The notes beneath the pieces were generated by a model that ran no database searches, had not been told where the DNA came from, and saw only the letters and a list, made by a program, of their open reading frames with translations. From the NCBI RefSeq assembly GCF_025698545.1, contig NC_068575.1, forward strand, positions 58,165,980 to 58,229,979: a DNA stretch of 64,000 nucleotides, given 5' to 3'. Position numbers and translations under genes: made by a program. This document shows positions 12,457 through 24,822 of this stretch, one piece after another (position 1 is the stretch's first letter; each line of letters opens with the position of its first letter). The DNA is from Gossypium raimondii (lineage: Eukaryota > Streptophyta > Magnoliopsida > Malvales > Malvaceae).

Positions 12457-12673
12457 TAATCTTAATTGAATATATAAAAAATAAAATAAAAAGAAAGTGG
12501 CGAGCGAAGCCCAATAAAAAAATGAAATCCAAATCCAAAAGGAAACTAAACAAAGTTCGGTCAACCAACCTCCGAAAGCGAAAAATCAAATCAGCGACAA
12601 TCCACTGGCACTCCCTCCTCCCCCCGACTGATCGTTGCCGAGGATTGGCTTTAATTGATTTGTTTGTTCATCC

Positions 12674-13579
12674 ATGGCGGGCATAATATACCAGCTAATA
12701 GCCTCCTCCACGCTTCTCTCTCTGGGTCTTTACCATCTCATCTGCACCACCCGTAACTTCCTTAAATCCCCACAATCCTACTCCGCCAAGCCTTTTTACC
12801 CATTCCCTTTCTCCTCCAATCTCCGCCTCAAGCACCTTCCCCTCTACCTTCTCATGCTCTGCCTTTTCATTGCATTTCTCCACCAATCTTTCATCTCCTC
12901 CGACCCCGATCCCCTAGTCAAGGGCCGCACACCCGTCTACCACTTCATCACCCTCAACTCCGCTGCCGTTTTGTTCCTCTTCCTCATCCTTTCCCTTTCT
13001 TTCTTCCTCTCCGAATCCACCTCCCTCCTCCCCCTCCCTCCCGATCTCTTCTTCGCCTTTGCCTCCGCTATCTTCTTCCTCCACTACTCCGTCTCCGACG
13101 GTGCCGCCTCCGTCCAGACCTCTGATCTCCAAGCCAAATGTGATTCTTTGTCCGCCCGTGTTTCCGCTTTGGCTTCCTTGATGTGCCTCATCCTGGCTTG
13201 CCAACCCAAGCTTTTTATAGCTGAGGTCGGTTTGGGGGCGTCTCTTTGCCTCCAGGGGCTGTGGGTGCTGCAGACGGGGCTTTCACTCTACGTTGAAGCC
13301 TTTATACCCGAAGGCTGCCATAAGCTGCTGGACGTTGTGAGCGGTGTGGAGGGATCTACCAAATGCGACCTCGACGAATCCCGGCTCAGGGCTGTGGCCA
13401 TTCTGGATCTGGTGTTCGTGGTTCATGTCATGTTTGTCATCATCTTTGTGATGCTCACTTACGCCGTTGTTGCTAAGAGTGTTGGGGTTAGGAGACCGGG
13501 ATCATACGAGCCCTTGCCTGCCAATGCTTCTGATTCTAACCATATTCAGATGAAGGCTTTGGCTGGCACCCAAGCCTGA
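12674..13579 (+). CDS. DUF716 (TMEM45-type) multi-pass membrane protein
   Basis: Single-exon gene of 301 aa starting MAGIIYQLIASS. It resembles the plant DUF716/TMEM45 family, whose biochemical role is not established. Hydrophobic segments lie at about residues 5-22, 54-73, 92-112, 122-139, 165-180, 188-205 and 240-265, giving roughly seven membrane spans. The C-terminal tail (RRPGSYEPLPAN...) is polar and probably cytosolic. Codons in the 5' half are strikingly C-rich (CTC, TCC, TTC), which creates a long antisense open frame that is a shadow. A plausible CT-rich leader precedes the ATG (12600-12670). Confidence 0.88.
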   Translation: MAGIIYQLIASSTLLSLGLYHLICTTRNFLKSPQSYSAKPFYPFPFSSNLRLKHLPLYLLMLCLFIAFLHQSFISSDPDPLVKGRTPVYHFITLNSAAVLFLFLILSLSFFLSESTSLLPLPPDLFFAFASAIFFLHYSVSDGAASVQTSDLQAKCDSLSARVSALASLMCLILACQPKLFIAEVGLGASLCLQGLWVLQTGLSLYVEAFIPEGCHKLLDVVSGVEGSTKCDLDESRLRAVAILDLVFVVHVMFVIIFVMLTYAVVAKSVGVRRPGSYEPLPANASDSNHIQMKALAGTQA

Positions 13580-13792
13580 TTTTTTTCCCCTTCCTCTGCG
13601 CTCTATCTTTTTGTCCCCCTTTTCTTAATGAACTGTCAGTTTAATTCTTGTTGTTGTGGCATTCATTTTAAGGATTATTAAGTATATCAAAGTTTTTTTG
13701 TTAACTTAATCACACTCTGTAATCTGTGGCTGCTTTCTGTGTATAGAATATCTTTTCAATCTTTATCTACTTTATGAGTTTGCTGGTAGATT

Positions 13793-13819
13793 TATATATA
13801 TATATATATATATATATAT
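13793..13819. repeat. (TA)n microsatellite
   Basis: Uninterrupted TA dinucleotides, about 13 units, some 215 bp after the stop codon of the DUF716 gene and probably within or just past its 3' UTR. Confidence 0.9.
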
Positions 13820-16800
13820 CTGTTGCTGAATTCTGCATTCAGTTGTGGTGGTATGGCAGATAAAGACGACCGGCTTTTCATTACATATTTGGTCATTGGA
13901 CCCAAAATTTTGACTTCACTAGTGTTTATGAGAAAGTTCATTTGATTAGAAAAATCAGTCCAATGTTTGATAGCATGAAGTCTGAAGAATGAAAAAGAAG
14001 CTGCTGAAAGTAGGAAACCTTTCTTTATTTGTGTTACTTGTTGAGATTCCTACAGTATGGTAAAGTTGGATTTTTTTTTTTTTAGGCTGTCTATGTTCCC
14101 ATGTTTTTAGAATCTTTAGCTGAAGTCCGTACAATAATCCCATGTCTTTTAGGCTCATATTTGGTATACCTGTCTGGAAGAGAGCATTTTTTTTTTCAAT
14201 GATTCTCTGCCATATGAAGTTACGGTTCACATACAAGGAGAATATGGCTTCTTTTAAAAATTCAATTGATGTTACTCTCTCTTTAACACCTATACTTGGC
14301 GCAGTTGATTTTGTTTTGACTGGTTTTTATATATAATACCAATCACACTCATCGTTGTTGGTGGATTTAACCATGATTCAGATGTTCGGTTCTGTTAGTT
14401 TATTGTAATGTCTTTGTGAAAAGGGTACATTACCAACCATGCCATTGATCTGTGTAAGCATCAGATGGTAGAATCAAGCTGAAAAATGACTAATACCATG
14501 TCATTATTGTAGACAATATAGAGTATAGACTACCAGACAAGTCTGCATATTACATTTTTGGACCAGATTGTAGCCATGCTTTTATAAATGTGTTGAGTAG
14601 AACTCAGGATGAGTATTGTTTAAATTACCTCCAAGCAAGAAGCATTCATTTTGATAGCTTAGAGACCTTTCCTTAAACTCTCAATTTAGGTTACTTGTCA
14701 TATTGTTGGATGCTGTTTTTCTCTTCTTCACTTCAGTTTCAGCAGCACCTCCAGAAGGGGCTCCTTTCAGAACCTGCCTTTCACCATATTTATTTATTTT
14801 TTCCTCGCCTCATATTGAAGGTAATGCCTTACACCAAAATTTCCTATTTCTTGAACTTATGAGTTATGAATTTTCATACCATTGTATCATTATCTAGATG
14901 GTTTAGCGACTGTGTGGTAGCAAATCTTATATTGTTTGACTGTTGCTCTTGTAAAGATTAATATTGAAATCCATATCTATATCCATCTGTTTCCTTTGCA
15001 TTCGTGGAAAATTAAGCACTGTCTGATAGAAATCCCAGTTACATGTCAAAAACGAAGAAGAGGGTGCCCCCAGGGGTGGGGGGACTAAAAAGAAAAGGAA
15101 AACAAAGGGTCTTAATGATTGATAACCAATTACCAACTGTGGGTGTTTCTTTTATATCATTTCAATTATATTGTTAACCATTAACAGCTAATATGTGGAT
15201 AAAACCGCTTAACACGCCTCTCCTATGTAGTGCAACAAGGGGTGGTCAACCTCATATGGGGTTAGGCAGGGAGAACAAAAACACCTGCGCTAACTATCTC
15301 ACGTAAAACCAATTAGCAATAGGAGACTTAGCTCGAATATAAACCTCTTGAAAGAAATGATGGCTTCTCTTGAACAATCATTTCCACATGTTGATTTTGC
15401 TATTGATCATTGGAATGCATTTCATGTTCTATTATTTGGTGTGAGCCCACTAGCGAATAACCAAGTGTTATCAGTGCTGTTTCCTGAGAACCAATTTGCG
15501 TAATCAATGTAATGGTGTCTGAATTTGGCGACACGATGCTTTCATTTCTAGAATCTTAATCTACTCATAGTATTGTTTTTGCTTTAGGAAACCACGAAGA
15601 AAGGTGGCCAGGGTGAAATTACGATCCGTGTAGTTGAAATTGACTTGGACAGTTAAAGTGCAAACATTATCATAATTGAGGATGTTCAACAACTCAGCCT
15701 TGAACTGTTGTATCAGGTCAAGCACCGTCTGCGTAGTTTAGTTGATTGGTTTCTCAGCTGTAGCAGACAAGTAACAGGACTTAACTGAGCTGTTAAGCCT
15801 TAAAGTTCTAAATGAAGGTCAAGCATGTCAAAAATGTCAGTGTGAAATTAATAAAATTGAAAGCCATGAAGCTTGGTATGGTACGTCGTTGGATATAAAT
15901 ATTTGAAGAAGCAGCTAATGAAAATTTACGGCATATATGCACCCAAGCAAAAAATTACCAGATTGAATATTATTACAGATGGTCAATCCAGCCAAACTTG
16001 GTGTTCTACCTTATTAATTGGACTTTTATATGGACGTTGACGGAATTTAGTATTTATAGATTCTTATCATATATGCTCTTTGTTGATTCAATACTTAGAA
16101 TTATTTATAGTCTCTCTCCAACTCTTAAATAAGAGAATAATATATTTCAGCGCATTCGAACCTATTTTTAATCAATAGGTTAAATTTATTTTTAAACAGA
16201 TTTAACATTTATATTTATTATTATAACATAAGCATCTGCAAAATTCTTTTTTTTTTTCTTTTCTTTCTTCTTGTGTATGATTGTTAACACAACTGTTGGA
16301 ATTGAAAAATGAAACAGTATTAAAATTTTAACTATTTTTTTCGAAGTTTTGTGGTTAAATTAATAGGTTGAAAATCTATAGTCTAAAGAAGAAAATTACA
16401 AGGATTTCTGGAAAAAAGTGTTCTAACAATAATTGTGCTTTTAACCCAATCATAATTTTTACAAGATAAAAGCTAGACTATTATGCACTTGACTTTGACT
16501 TTGGCATTGACATTGATTGCGGCGGCCATAACGGTTGCTTTTCCTTTTGGCTATCGACTTTCACCCAATCAAATTCCTTCTCAATTTCTCCACTTCTTTA
16601 TTTAATCAAATTACTATTTACTAATAAATCATTTTTATTCAAACTACGCGTAACACCAAAAATAATGATCAAATTGTATAGAAGATCCCTGTACAATGTG
16701 TTTTCTTTCGATTTAGTTTCTCTATTACAATTTAATCATTTTAATACTCTATTTTCTGAAATATGTTTTCAGTTTTAGATTTTTTTCCCGTTAATTTCAT

Positions 16801-17340
16801 CAAAACTTTGATGCGTTCGTTTTAAAGATGTAATTTATCATATTCATTAGAGAAAATATTGTACAAACTATGATTCCACGTAAATCGATAAATATTACTA
16901 TACATTTTTCCTTTTTAAATATGCAAAAGAATTTGTCTAATTGTAAAAACAAACAAACAAACTGTACATGTTTAAAGAAAATAAGACACTTCGAATTATT
17001 TGATTGGAATTAATAGAGAAAAGATAGCTTCAAGATTGAAAATATAATTTTCAAAAATAGAAAGATTAAAAATAATCAAATTATAATAAAGGAGAAAATC
17101 TGCAAAACAATGTATAATAAAGGACCTTTTATACAATTTGACCAAAAAAATTACTGCACTTATTCTTGTTTTTCCTTTTGAAGAAAGGTTTAAATCTACA
17201 ACTGGTAGGTACAGTTACCCTTTCATTTTTCTTGTTGGAATGAGTCGCACATAAACATTGACTCGCATGAATTTTCAGACAGAATTTTAAACTCAAATCA
17301 ATTTTTTTTTAACTTCTTTCTTTTCTTTAAAGGGAACAAA
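13820..17340. other. 3.5-kb intergenic region with possible orphan exons
   Basis: Mostly AT-rich with no complete gene recognised. Two exon-like stretches stand out. At 14735-14820, a TTCAG acceptor precedes an open frame ending AAG before GTAATG. At 15588-15654, after TTTAG, an open frame reads ETTKKGGQGEITIRVVEIDL and ends shortly after in a stop. I could not assign either to a family, and they may be remnants or chance. A SINE-like fragment lies at about 16074-16170 on the minus strand. Confidence 0.35.
16074..16170 (-). repeat. SINE-like repeat, 5'-truncated fragment
   Basis: Read on the minus strand, this begins AGGTTCGAATGCGCTGAA, which resembles a tRNA-type B box. It continues with the same tail seen at 54186-54314 and 34807-34967 (TTTAAGAGTTGGAGAG, then ATAATTCTAAG). 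The A-box half is missing. Confidence 0.5.
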
Positions 17341-17828
17341 AAAAAAAAGACGAGTTTGGTTTCTTCGATTGGATCCGCTGCCTCTCAAAAACCATATTGC
17401 AATTGCAAAGTCGAGTTCCCTTTCTCCGTTAGGTAAAGCTTTGTTATTTTCTTCTTTTGGTGTTGCATTTTATCAACAACAAGAAGACCGCCGGCCAGCG
17501 TTGAACCCATCGCCTGTAGATTCAGAAATCAATTGAATTCGATTCGATTAGATCAGATCGGATCTCCCAACACAAGCTTAGACTTGATCCGCTGCTACGT
17601 TTCTCTTTCTCTACGTAGATGCTGGTGTATGATTCTTTTTCCTTCCTTTTTTTTTTTTTTTTTTGTATGACTTGAACGGATAAATATCAGCTATTCTAAT
17701 TGTTATCCTTCTTTGCTATTCCTCCTATGATGCTGCATTTGTTGTCAATTATCTACTCTAGCTCTGCTCAAGTTCTCTACTTGCTGTTGGGTTTTCAGTT
17801 CTGCTTAAGGGGATCGAATTTATAAACT

Positions 17829-20313
17829 ATGGGAGATTGGGTCATTGGAGCATTTATCAACCTCTTTGGCAGTATTGCCATCAACTTTGGGACAAACCTT
17901 CTTAAATTAGGTCATAATGAGGTATGAAGTTTGCTAAATTTTGTTTCTTTTCACCATCCCCAATCAATTACTTTTTAGATATATTTAGCATTCTTGACAT
18001 GTTTGTCAAGTCATAAAATCATCCTTGTACTTTCTACACATGTTCATGTTGCTGCATTAGTTTTCAAAAACAAAAGAAAAAACATACATAAAAACCCATA
18101 TACTCAACTTTGGGTGTTACTAATAGGCTGAGCATTGTCAATGTGTTGTTTTCATATAAGGTTATGTCTGAATTTCATTGATCTTCTGGGTAAGTTGGTT
18201 CTTTGCATCTAATGTAAAAGTCTTTCTGGCTTTTTTCCCCTTAGCATGTGATGGAACATCATCAAATTTGAAAATCGATGTTTTGTTTCTATATCACATT
18301 ATTCAGTAATTTGTTCGTTTCTGGCATAGTGTGGCAGCTTTAATTTTCAATCTTATGACCTTTTTCTTTGTCTCATTGTGTCTACTTAAATTCACAGAGG
18401 GAAAGACATTCCATGATGGATGGTGAAGGAATGGCTGGAAAGGTTCCATTAAAGCCTATCATATACTTCCAAACATGGAGAGTTGGTACTAAATTGAATA
18501 ATTGGGTGTTTATTTATGATTTATGTGGAGTAAGTTAATGTTAAAATGTAATTCTTCATCTGCAGGTATTCTATTTTTCATTATTGGAAATTGTCTAAAC
18601 TTCATTTCCTTTGGTTATGCTGCTCAGGTTAGTACCCCCAGCCTTCTGATCTGAATAGGCTCAATTTTGTCAAAATTACGTATTAATTTTCCTCCTTAAG
18701 GAAGTTCTATGATTAAGAAGCTAAGTTTAATGCTTTTATCTTAAATGTTGTGGGCTTGATGCAAAGTTTTATCCTTGACCCCTTGTTATCGGTAAATAGC
18801 TTTAGGAAGCTGGACCATTGTTACTCCTTTACTTATTATTGTAGATACTTGTTTGTTTGGGATCCTGCTAAACAACATGGTCAGCTGTTTGTGGGTAAAG
18901 GAGGTTTGGGTTTGAAGTTGTTTTTTTTTTTTTTTGGTTATTACCATTGTGCAAGGCTTTGTATTTTAGTAACTCTGCATTTTTTTTTCTCACATTTTCC
19001 TTACTTCTTACTCCTTGGCAGTCACTTCTTGCAGCCTTGGGATCTGTTCAGTTTATATCCAACATTGCATTTGCTTACTTCGTCTTAAACAAAATGGTCA
19101 CTGTAAAGTATGTTTTAGCCTGCAGCAAGAGTTAAATTTTGATAACTAGAAATGTGCCTTACTTTTATTTCATGGAATATTGTGTCTGACTCTATTTCAT
19201 TGTGGTCACTTCCAGGGTACTGGCAGCCACTGCATTTATTGTTCTTGGAAATTTTTTTCTTGTCGCATTCGGCAACCATCAGTCTCCTGGTATCTGATCT
19301 CACTTGATTTTTAGACATGGTTGATTATTAGCTTTCGAGTCCTGGTTGCACCCCTTCCTCCTGACCATCAGCCAGTTGATGAAAAGGGGAAAAGGAAGAC
19401 ATACAACAATACATGGATATAAATGTATTGGGTCTCTCTCTCTCTCTCTATATATATATGTATAATTGAAATTACTTATATATTCATTTATAAACATCGA
19501 GAGAGAGACAGACTTGTCTACATGCAGGCATGGAGGCTTAGCTTTGGTTTCACTGGTTCTAAAAGAAAATGCATGGTCGTTTTCTGTTTCCTTTTCAGTC
19601 TATACACCGGAACAGTTGGCAGAGAAATACAGTAATATAACATTCCTTCTTTACTGTCTGATTTTAATCTTAGTTGTTGCACTACATCACTATATCTACA
19701 GGTGAGATTTGAGAGTCAGCTGTTTTAGTAATGCTAATATTATCCTTCTAAACATTTGTTGAGCCGTTTGACATGCCTTAATATGCAAACTTTCAGGAGA
19801 GGGGAAATTGTCCTTGCTGTTTCTGGACAAGACCTTAGACCATATTGGAACATGCTGCTTCCTTTTTCATATGCTGTAGTTTCAGGAGCTGTAGGATCAT
19901 GCTCAGTGTTATTTGCAAAATCTCTGTAAGTTGGCTGTTTTAGATGTCATTTTTCAATTAAAACTTGCAGTGAGATTAAATCTAATTTTGAATTTCATAT
20001 TATCCAGCTCTAACCTTCTAAGGTTGGCAATGTCCAATGGTTATCAGTTGCACAGCTGGTTCACATACTCCATGATACTTTTATTTCTAAGTACAGCTGG
20101 ATTTTGGGTAAGAATCATGGCAGAATTTGTATTTTATGCTTCTTCTACAAGAGTGATTTTTGGAGACTTATACTGAGCTTTTTTACTGCAGATGGCAAGG
20201 CTAAATGAAGGGTTATCACTCTTTGATGCAATCCTTATTGTTCCCATGTTTCAAATTGCTTGGACCTTCTTCTCCATTTTTACAGGATTTATATATTTCC
20301 AGGAATATCAGGT

Positions 20314-20356
<43 letters not shown>

Positions 20357-21603
20357 GGGTGCACTTAACCCCCCCTCTCTCCCCTAATTTCATATTATGT
20401 CAAGATTCTTAGTTCAAATCACCTCACTCCCTGCCTGCATGATTTAATTTTCACTGCAATATATCTCCAGTGTAGCAACATCATTTGGCTGAACTTAATT
20501 ATTTATTTTTTATTGTAGTTGCTTTTTGCAGCAATTATTTACCGAACAGCCTTATGTAATCTTTGCTTTCAAATAAGTGGTTATCATTCATTAAAAAGAA
20601 CTAAAGTGAAAATTGATGGCTTTTGCCATTTGTCATGTAGGAAGGCTGTAAAGTTAATCATGCAGTTAGTCTGAACAAGCCAGTATTCTTCAATTCTACT
20701 CTAGCCCCTCCCTTCTGGATAATGGAATTAGATGATCTCAAACGGTGTTTTTTGTTTAACGAAACAGGTGTTTGATGCGCTGAGAACAACTATGTTCATA
20801 CTAGGAATGGTGTCTGTGTTCGCAGGCATTTCTTTATTGGCACCTGATGAGCCAAGAGGTACTTACATTGAGGAGTTATGTAACTCTCTGTATAAAACAT
20901 TTTTAAGTTCTGAGCTTATTCTGATTTCCATTTTCTCCCCTTTAGGTGGTGAAGTGAAGGATGGTTCACATCCAACTTCTGTTTTGTCTTCCAGCAATTC
21001 AACTGAAACAGACAGGTAAAAAGCACATTTCTTGGTGTTGTCAATGACTTTGGTCCTTCGTGGATTGTATCAATGAGAGCTGATGAAATTTTGACTCATG
21101 ATTATTTTTTTGTTTATCATCATTGAGGTTATGAGCGTCTAAATGTACTAGCATAATTGTCTATGGTACTTCACCCGCTGTTCTCATGTTTCCTTGTAGG
21201 TTCATCTTCGAATCCGAAGATGCAGAAAATAAAGAGATGAAATCATTTACACAACTAATGGTGGTGAAGCTCACAGACATACTTGCCAAGGCAAAGGTAC
21301 TGCAAATCGGATTTGGAGAATTATGATCTAACAAGATTACTTTAACACTAACTTATTTGATATTGGTAAATCTGTTTGCAGACAACATGTTCGCTATCGC
21401 TAGGTTTTGGAGATGATTCTATCAACGCATCTGCGGTTCTTGTGATGCCTATGATGTCATCAAAGATAACAGGCTTTAGAGGAAGTGGGTTTGATCGGAG
21501 TAGGATATTCTCCTTGAGAAATTCAAGTTGGAGTAGGGTTGCAATGGATGAAGAGAGTGCAAAGATGTTGAATGGAGATGGGGTGCTCCCTCAAAGCCCC
21601 TGA
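17829..21603 (+). CDS. NIPA-type magnesium transporter (NIPA8-like)
   Basis: Polytopic membrane protein of the NIPA family (drug/metabolite transporter fold), predicted to move magnesium across plasma or endosomal membranes. Thirteen exons: 17829-17921, 18398-18485, 18566-18627, 19022-19107, 19216-19289, 19599-19701, 19797-19925, 20008-20107, 20192-20311, 20768-20858, 20946-21015, 21200-21296, 21382-21603. They total 1335 nt and give 444 aa. It starts MGDWVIGAFINLFGS; conserved stretches include INFGTNLLKLGH, NFISFGYAAQSLLAALGSVQ, LNKMVTVKVLAATAF, SGAVGSCSVLFAKS and IVPMFQIAWTFFSIFTG. The last three exons form a polar cytosolic tail. A 5' UTR intron is likely, with a donor after CTCCGTTAG near 17432 and the leader resuming near 17800. 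Resemblance to Arabidopsis NIPA8 is recalled, not computed. Confidence 0.92.
20314..20354. repeat. (CT)n microsatellite in an intron
   Basis: About 20 CT units just after the donor of the ninth NIPA exon (exon end 20311). Its closeness to the splice donor makes it a polymorphism that could affect splicing. Confidence 0.9.
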
Positions 21604-22734
21604 TATAGGGATAGTAAGAAACATTGATTTTGATTCTTTGTTCTTCACAGACTCGATTTTTAGTAACACAAATAGCTTAGGATCGATTCGTTATTGTGCC
21701 GAGTAGCATATTCTTGCTCATAGAAACATTACACCGTCATATGTTTCTACATTGTATAGTCTTGCTTACCTTATTGAAAGGAAATACGAGTATGTAATGT
21801 AAATTAAGAAACAGAAAAACATACTGCTGGACTGGACTATTCTGCCTTTGTTAGTACCACAAATTATTTTTCACATGTCAGATTTTCAGGCCAATCTTTC
21901 TAAATAAAATAAATAAGGTTTTTTTTTGTTCTTGTACTAAATTTTGGAGTTCTATCTTTGTATTTTACTTCCAGATAATTGGATTTTCTTCTTAATATTA
22001 TGTTTTGCTCTAAATTACTAATATCAATTTCGTGGAATTAAGCTATATATAATATAAAACCAATTCTTTGGGGGTTACTAGGAGTAAATAGGGATAATTT
22101 AGGTGTCAAAAGTTAAGGGCAATTTAGATATTTTATAAAAGCTAATTAGTTATTTTAATTTATATTTTAATTATTTGTGCTTTTGATCTCTTTTCAATTT
22201 GTTGGAAGTTGTCTTTGTAGTATTTCTTTGAATTAATTGTATTTTATTTTTAGCAATTTAATTTATTATATGAATTATTATTCCTTTAAATTAATTTTAT
22301 TTTAATATTATTTTATATGTCTCTTATATATTTTTGTTTATATTTGATTTTTCTATATAGTTAAATTTACTATGATACACATTACATTACCAACTCCTTT
22401 TGAGTCTTTGAAATTTTAAGCATTTTGAAAATTTCAAATATTATAATTATTTTTATCTTATAGTTAATTTTTATTTAATTATACTTTAATTGTTTTCTCC
22501 ATCAATTATGTTTTTAATTATATACATATACAAATTTAATAAAATAATTTAATTTTAAATATTAAAATATTAGATTTTTTTTTTTACATAAGATTGTGTT
22601 TTGGGTTTTATTTTAAAAAATTCCGCTTTAACTCCATTGTCCAGTGTCCACTAATAGAAAGTATAAAAAAAACACTAAATTAAAGTTTTTGATTAAATGT
22701 TTAAGTATGGTATAGGTACCAATAAAGTGGAGGC
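21604..22734. other. AT-rich spacer between NIPA and PPR genes
   Basis: Contains the NIPA 3' UTR and then very AT-rich sequence (22100-22620) with long T and A runs. No gene, repeat boundary or RNA was recognised. The PPR promoter must lie in the last few hundred bases. Confidence 0.4.
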
Positions 22735-24822
22735 ATGCGGAGCTGTCGAGCGTTACAAGCGACCGCCGTTGTCAAAAGCAGCCTGCAGTTGAAGCTGAAG
22801 ACATCAACTGAAGACACATGCATCTCCTTGATCAAGCAATGCCACACGCTCAAGTCTCTTAAAGCCCTTCATGCTTCCATTCTCAGATCCCTCCACCTCC
22901 ATCTCCACTCCCTCACCAACCTCATCTCCCATTACGCTTCTCTTGGCTCCATTTCTTACGCCTACACTCTCTTTTCCCACTGCAACTCCTTCTCCAACGA
23001 TGCCTTCCTTTGGAACGTCATGCTGCGTGGCCTCGTCGACAATGCCCACTACCATCGCTCCTTCCTTCTTTATACCCGTATGCCTTATCTGCATATTGCG
23101 CCTGATAACTTCACCTTTCCCTTTCTTCTCAAAGCTTGCGCTTCTCTCCGCATTCTCAATTTGGGTTCTCAGCTTCATGCACATGCCTTCCTATACGGCT
23201 ATTCCTCTCACGTCTTCATTGCTAACTCCCTCATTTCAATGTACGCCAAATGCGGCCTTTTTCCTGTTTCCGAAAGAGTGTTCGATAAAATGCGCCAAAG
23301 AAGTATAGTGTCGTGGAGCGCAATGATTGGAGCGTGCTTGCAGTGCGGTTTTCATGAGCAAGGGTTGTTGCTGTTTACCAGGATGTTGGATCAAGGAATT
23401 AAACCCAACAGGGCTTCTATTTTAAATGCCACGGCCTGCGTTAGGCGTGAGAACGCGGCTCATCAAATGCATAGAGTCATCATGGATAATGTACTTGATA
23501 ATGATCAGTCCGTGCAAAATGCCACCATGCTTATGTTTGCTAGATGCGGAAGAATTGACCTTGCTAGAAGCTTGTTTGATGGGTTCACAAACAAGGATTT
23601 GGTTTGCTGGGCCTCAATGATCGATGCATATGCTCGGGCTGACTTGCCACTTGAAGCTTTGCTCCTCTTTAACCAAATGAGATTACAATGCGTCCTTCCC
23701 GATTCTATTACCCTTCTTGCCGTGATTCAAGCTTGTTCAATACTAGCTTCTTTGCACCTTGCACGAACCCTTCATGCCGTTATTATTCGTTGTTTCCTAG
23801 AGTGTCAATTAGTGTTAGATACTGCTGTCCTTGACCTTTACATGAAATGTGGGAGCTTAACGTATGCTAGAAAAGTTTTCGATAACATGAAAGGAAGGAA
23901 TATCATCTCCTGGAGCACTATGATATCCGGGTATGGTATGCACGGCCATGGTAAAGAAGCACTTCATCTCTTTTATCAAATGAAGGCCTTAATAAAGCCA
24001 GACCATGTCACATTCGTATCAATATTGTCAGCATGTAGTCATGCCGGTTTAATTAATGAAGGATGGAAGTGCTTCGATTCCATGGTAAGAGACTTTGGGG
24101 TAACACCAACATCCGAACATTATGCATGTATGGTTGATCTATTGGGCAGAGCTGGGCAGTTGAACCAGGCCCTGGAGTTCATTGAAAAGATGCCTGTGAG
24201 ACCAGAAGCTGGTGTCTGGGGGGCACTGCTTGGAGCTTGTAGAATTCATTCAAATGTAGAACTGGCAGAAATCGCTGCCAAATCGTTACTCAACTTGGAT
24301 GCCGAAAATCCCGGAAGGTATGTTCTCTTGTCCAACATATATGCATCATTGGGAAAAAGAAGAGAAGCTTATAGGATTAGAATTTTAATGAAAAGCAGAG
24401 GTGTAAAGAAAAAAGTCGGTTGGACTAGTATAGAGATTAAGGGCAAGATGTATACGTTCGTGGCCGGGGATAGAGCAAACCCTGAAATGGATCTAATCTA
24501 TTCAGAGTTGGGTAAACTAATGGAGAGGATTAGACAAGAAGGGTATATACCAGATGTAAGCTTTGTATTGCATGATGTGGAGGGGGAGACAAAGGAGATG
24601 ATGTTGTATGCACACAGTGAGAAGCTGGCCATCGTTTTTGGGCTAATAAAGTTGGGACATGAAAGTTCGATTAGAATAACAAAGAATTTGAGGGTGTGTG
24701 GTGATTGTCATACGGCTACAAAGTTCATTTCCAAGGTTACAGGAAAGGAAATTGTGGTGAGAGATTCCCAGAGGTTCCATCATTTTATGAATGGAACTTG
24801 TTCCTGTGGAGATTATTGGTGA
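22735..24822 (+). CDS. PLS-class pentatricopeptide repeat protein with DYW domain
   Basis: Intronless, 695 aa, as usual for this family. Predicted organellar C-to-U RNA editing factor: the PPR tract reads the RNA and the DYW domain is the cytidine deaminase. The Arg-, Ser- and Leu-rich N-terminus suits a mitochondrial or plastid transit peptide. PPR motifs run from about residue 60 to 510 (for example FTFPFLLKACASL, NSLISMYAKCG, ISWSTMISGYGMHGHGKEAL, VTFVSILSACSHAGLINEG). The E/E+ region follows (GVWGALLGACRIH, PGRYVLLSNIYAS, VGWTSIEIKGKMYTFVAGD). The DYW domain keeps the zinc-binding HSE (AHSEKLAIVFGL), the CGDCH motif, and the terminal CSCGDYW, so it looks catalytically complete. The target site cannot be read from sequence alone. 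Confidence 0.95.
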   Translation: MRSCRALQATAVVKSSLQLKLKTSTEDTCISLIKQCHTLKSLKALHASILRSLHLHLHSLTNLISHYASLGSISYAYTLFSHCNSFSNDAFLWNVMLRGLVDNAHYHRSFLLYTRMPYLHIAPDNFTFPFLLKACASLRILNLGSQLHAHAFLYGYSSHVFIANSLISMYAKCGLFPVSERVFDKMRQRSIVSWSAMIGACLQCGFHEQGLLLFTRMLDQGIKPNRASILNATACVRRENAAHQMHRVIMDNVLDNDQSVQNATMLMFARCGRIDLARSLFDGFTNKDLVCWASMIDAYARADLPLEALLLFNQMRLQCVLPDSITLLAVIQACSILASLHLARTLHAVIIRCFLECQLVLDTAVLDLYMKCGSLTYARKVFDNMKGRNIISWSTMISGYGMHGHGKEALHLFYQMKALIKPDHVTFVSILSACSHAGLINEGWKCFDSMVRDFGVTPTSEHYACMVDLLGRAGQLNQALEFIEKMPVRPEAGVWGALLGACRIHSNVELAEIAAKSLLNLDAENPGRYVLLSNIYASLGKRREAYRIRILMKSRGVKKKVGWTSIEIKGKMYTFVAGDRANPEMDLIYSELGKLMERIRQEGYIPDVSFVLHDVEGETKEMMLYAHSEKLAIVFGLIKLGHESSIRITKNLRVCGDCHTATKFISKVTGKEIVVRDSQRFHHFMNGTCSCGDYW

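Noticed and set aside
12695-13204. Antisense open frames over the DUF716 gene
   Set aside because: Product of the C-rich codon bias of the real gene; Glu/Gly-rich nonsense.
22804-23308. Open frames in other phases at the start of the PPR gene
   Set aside because: The sense-frame PPR motifs are unmistakable; the others are Ser/Thr/Pro-rich shadows.
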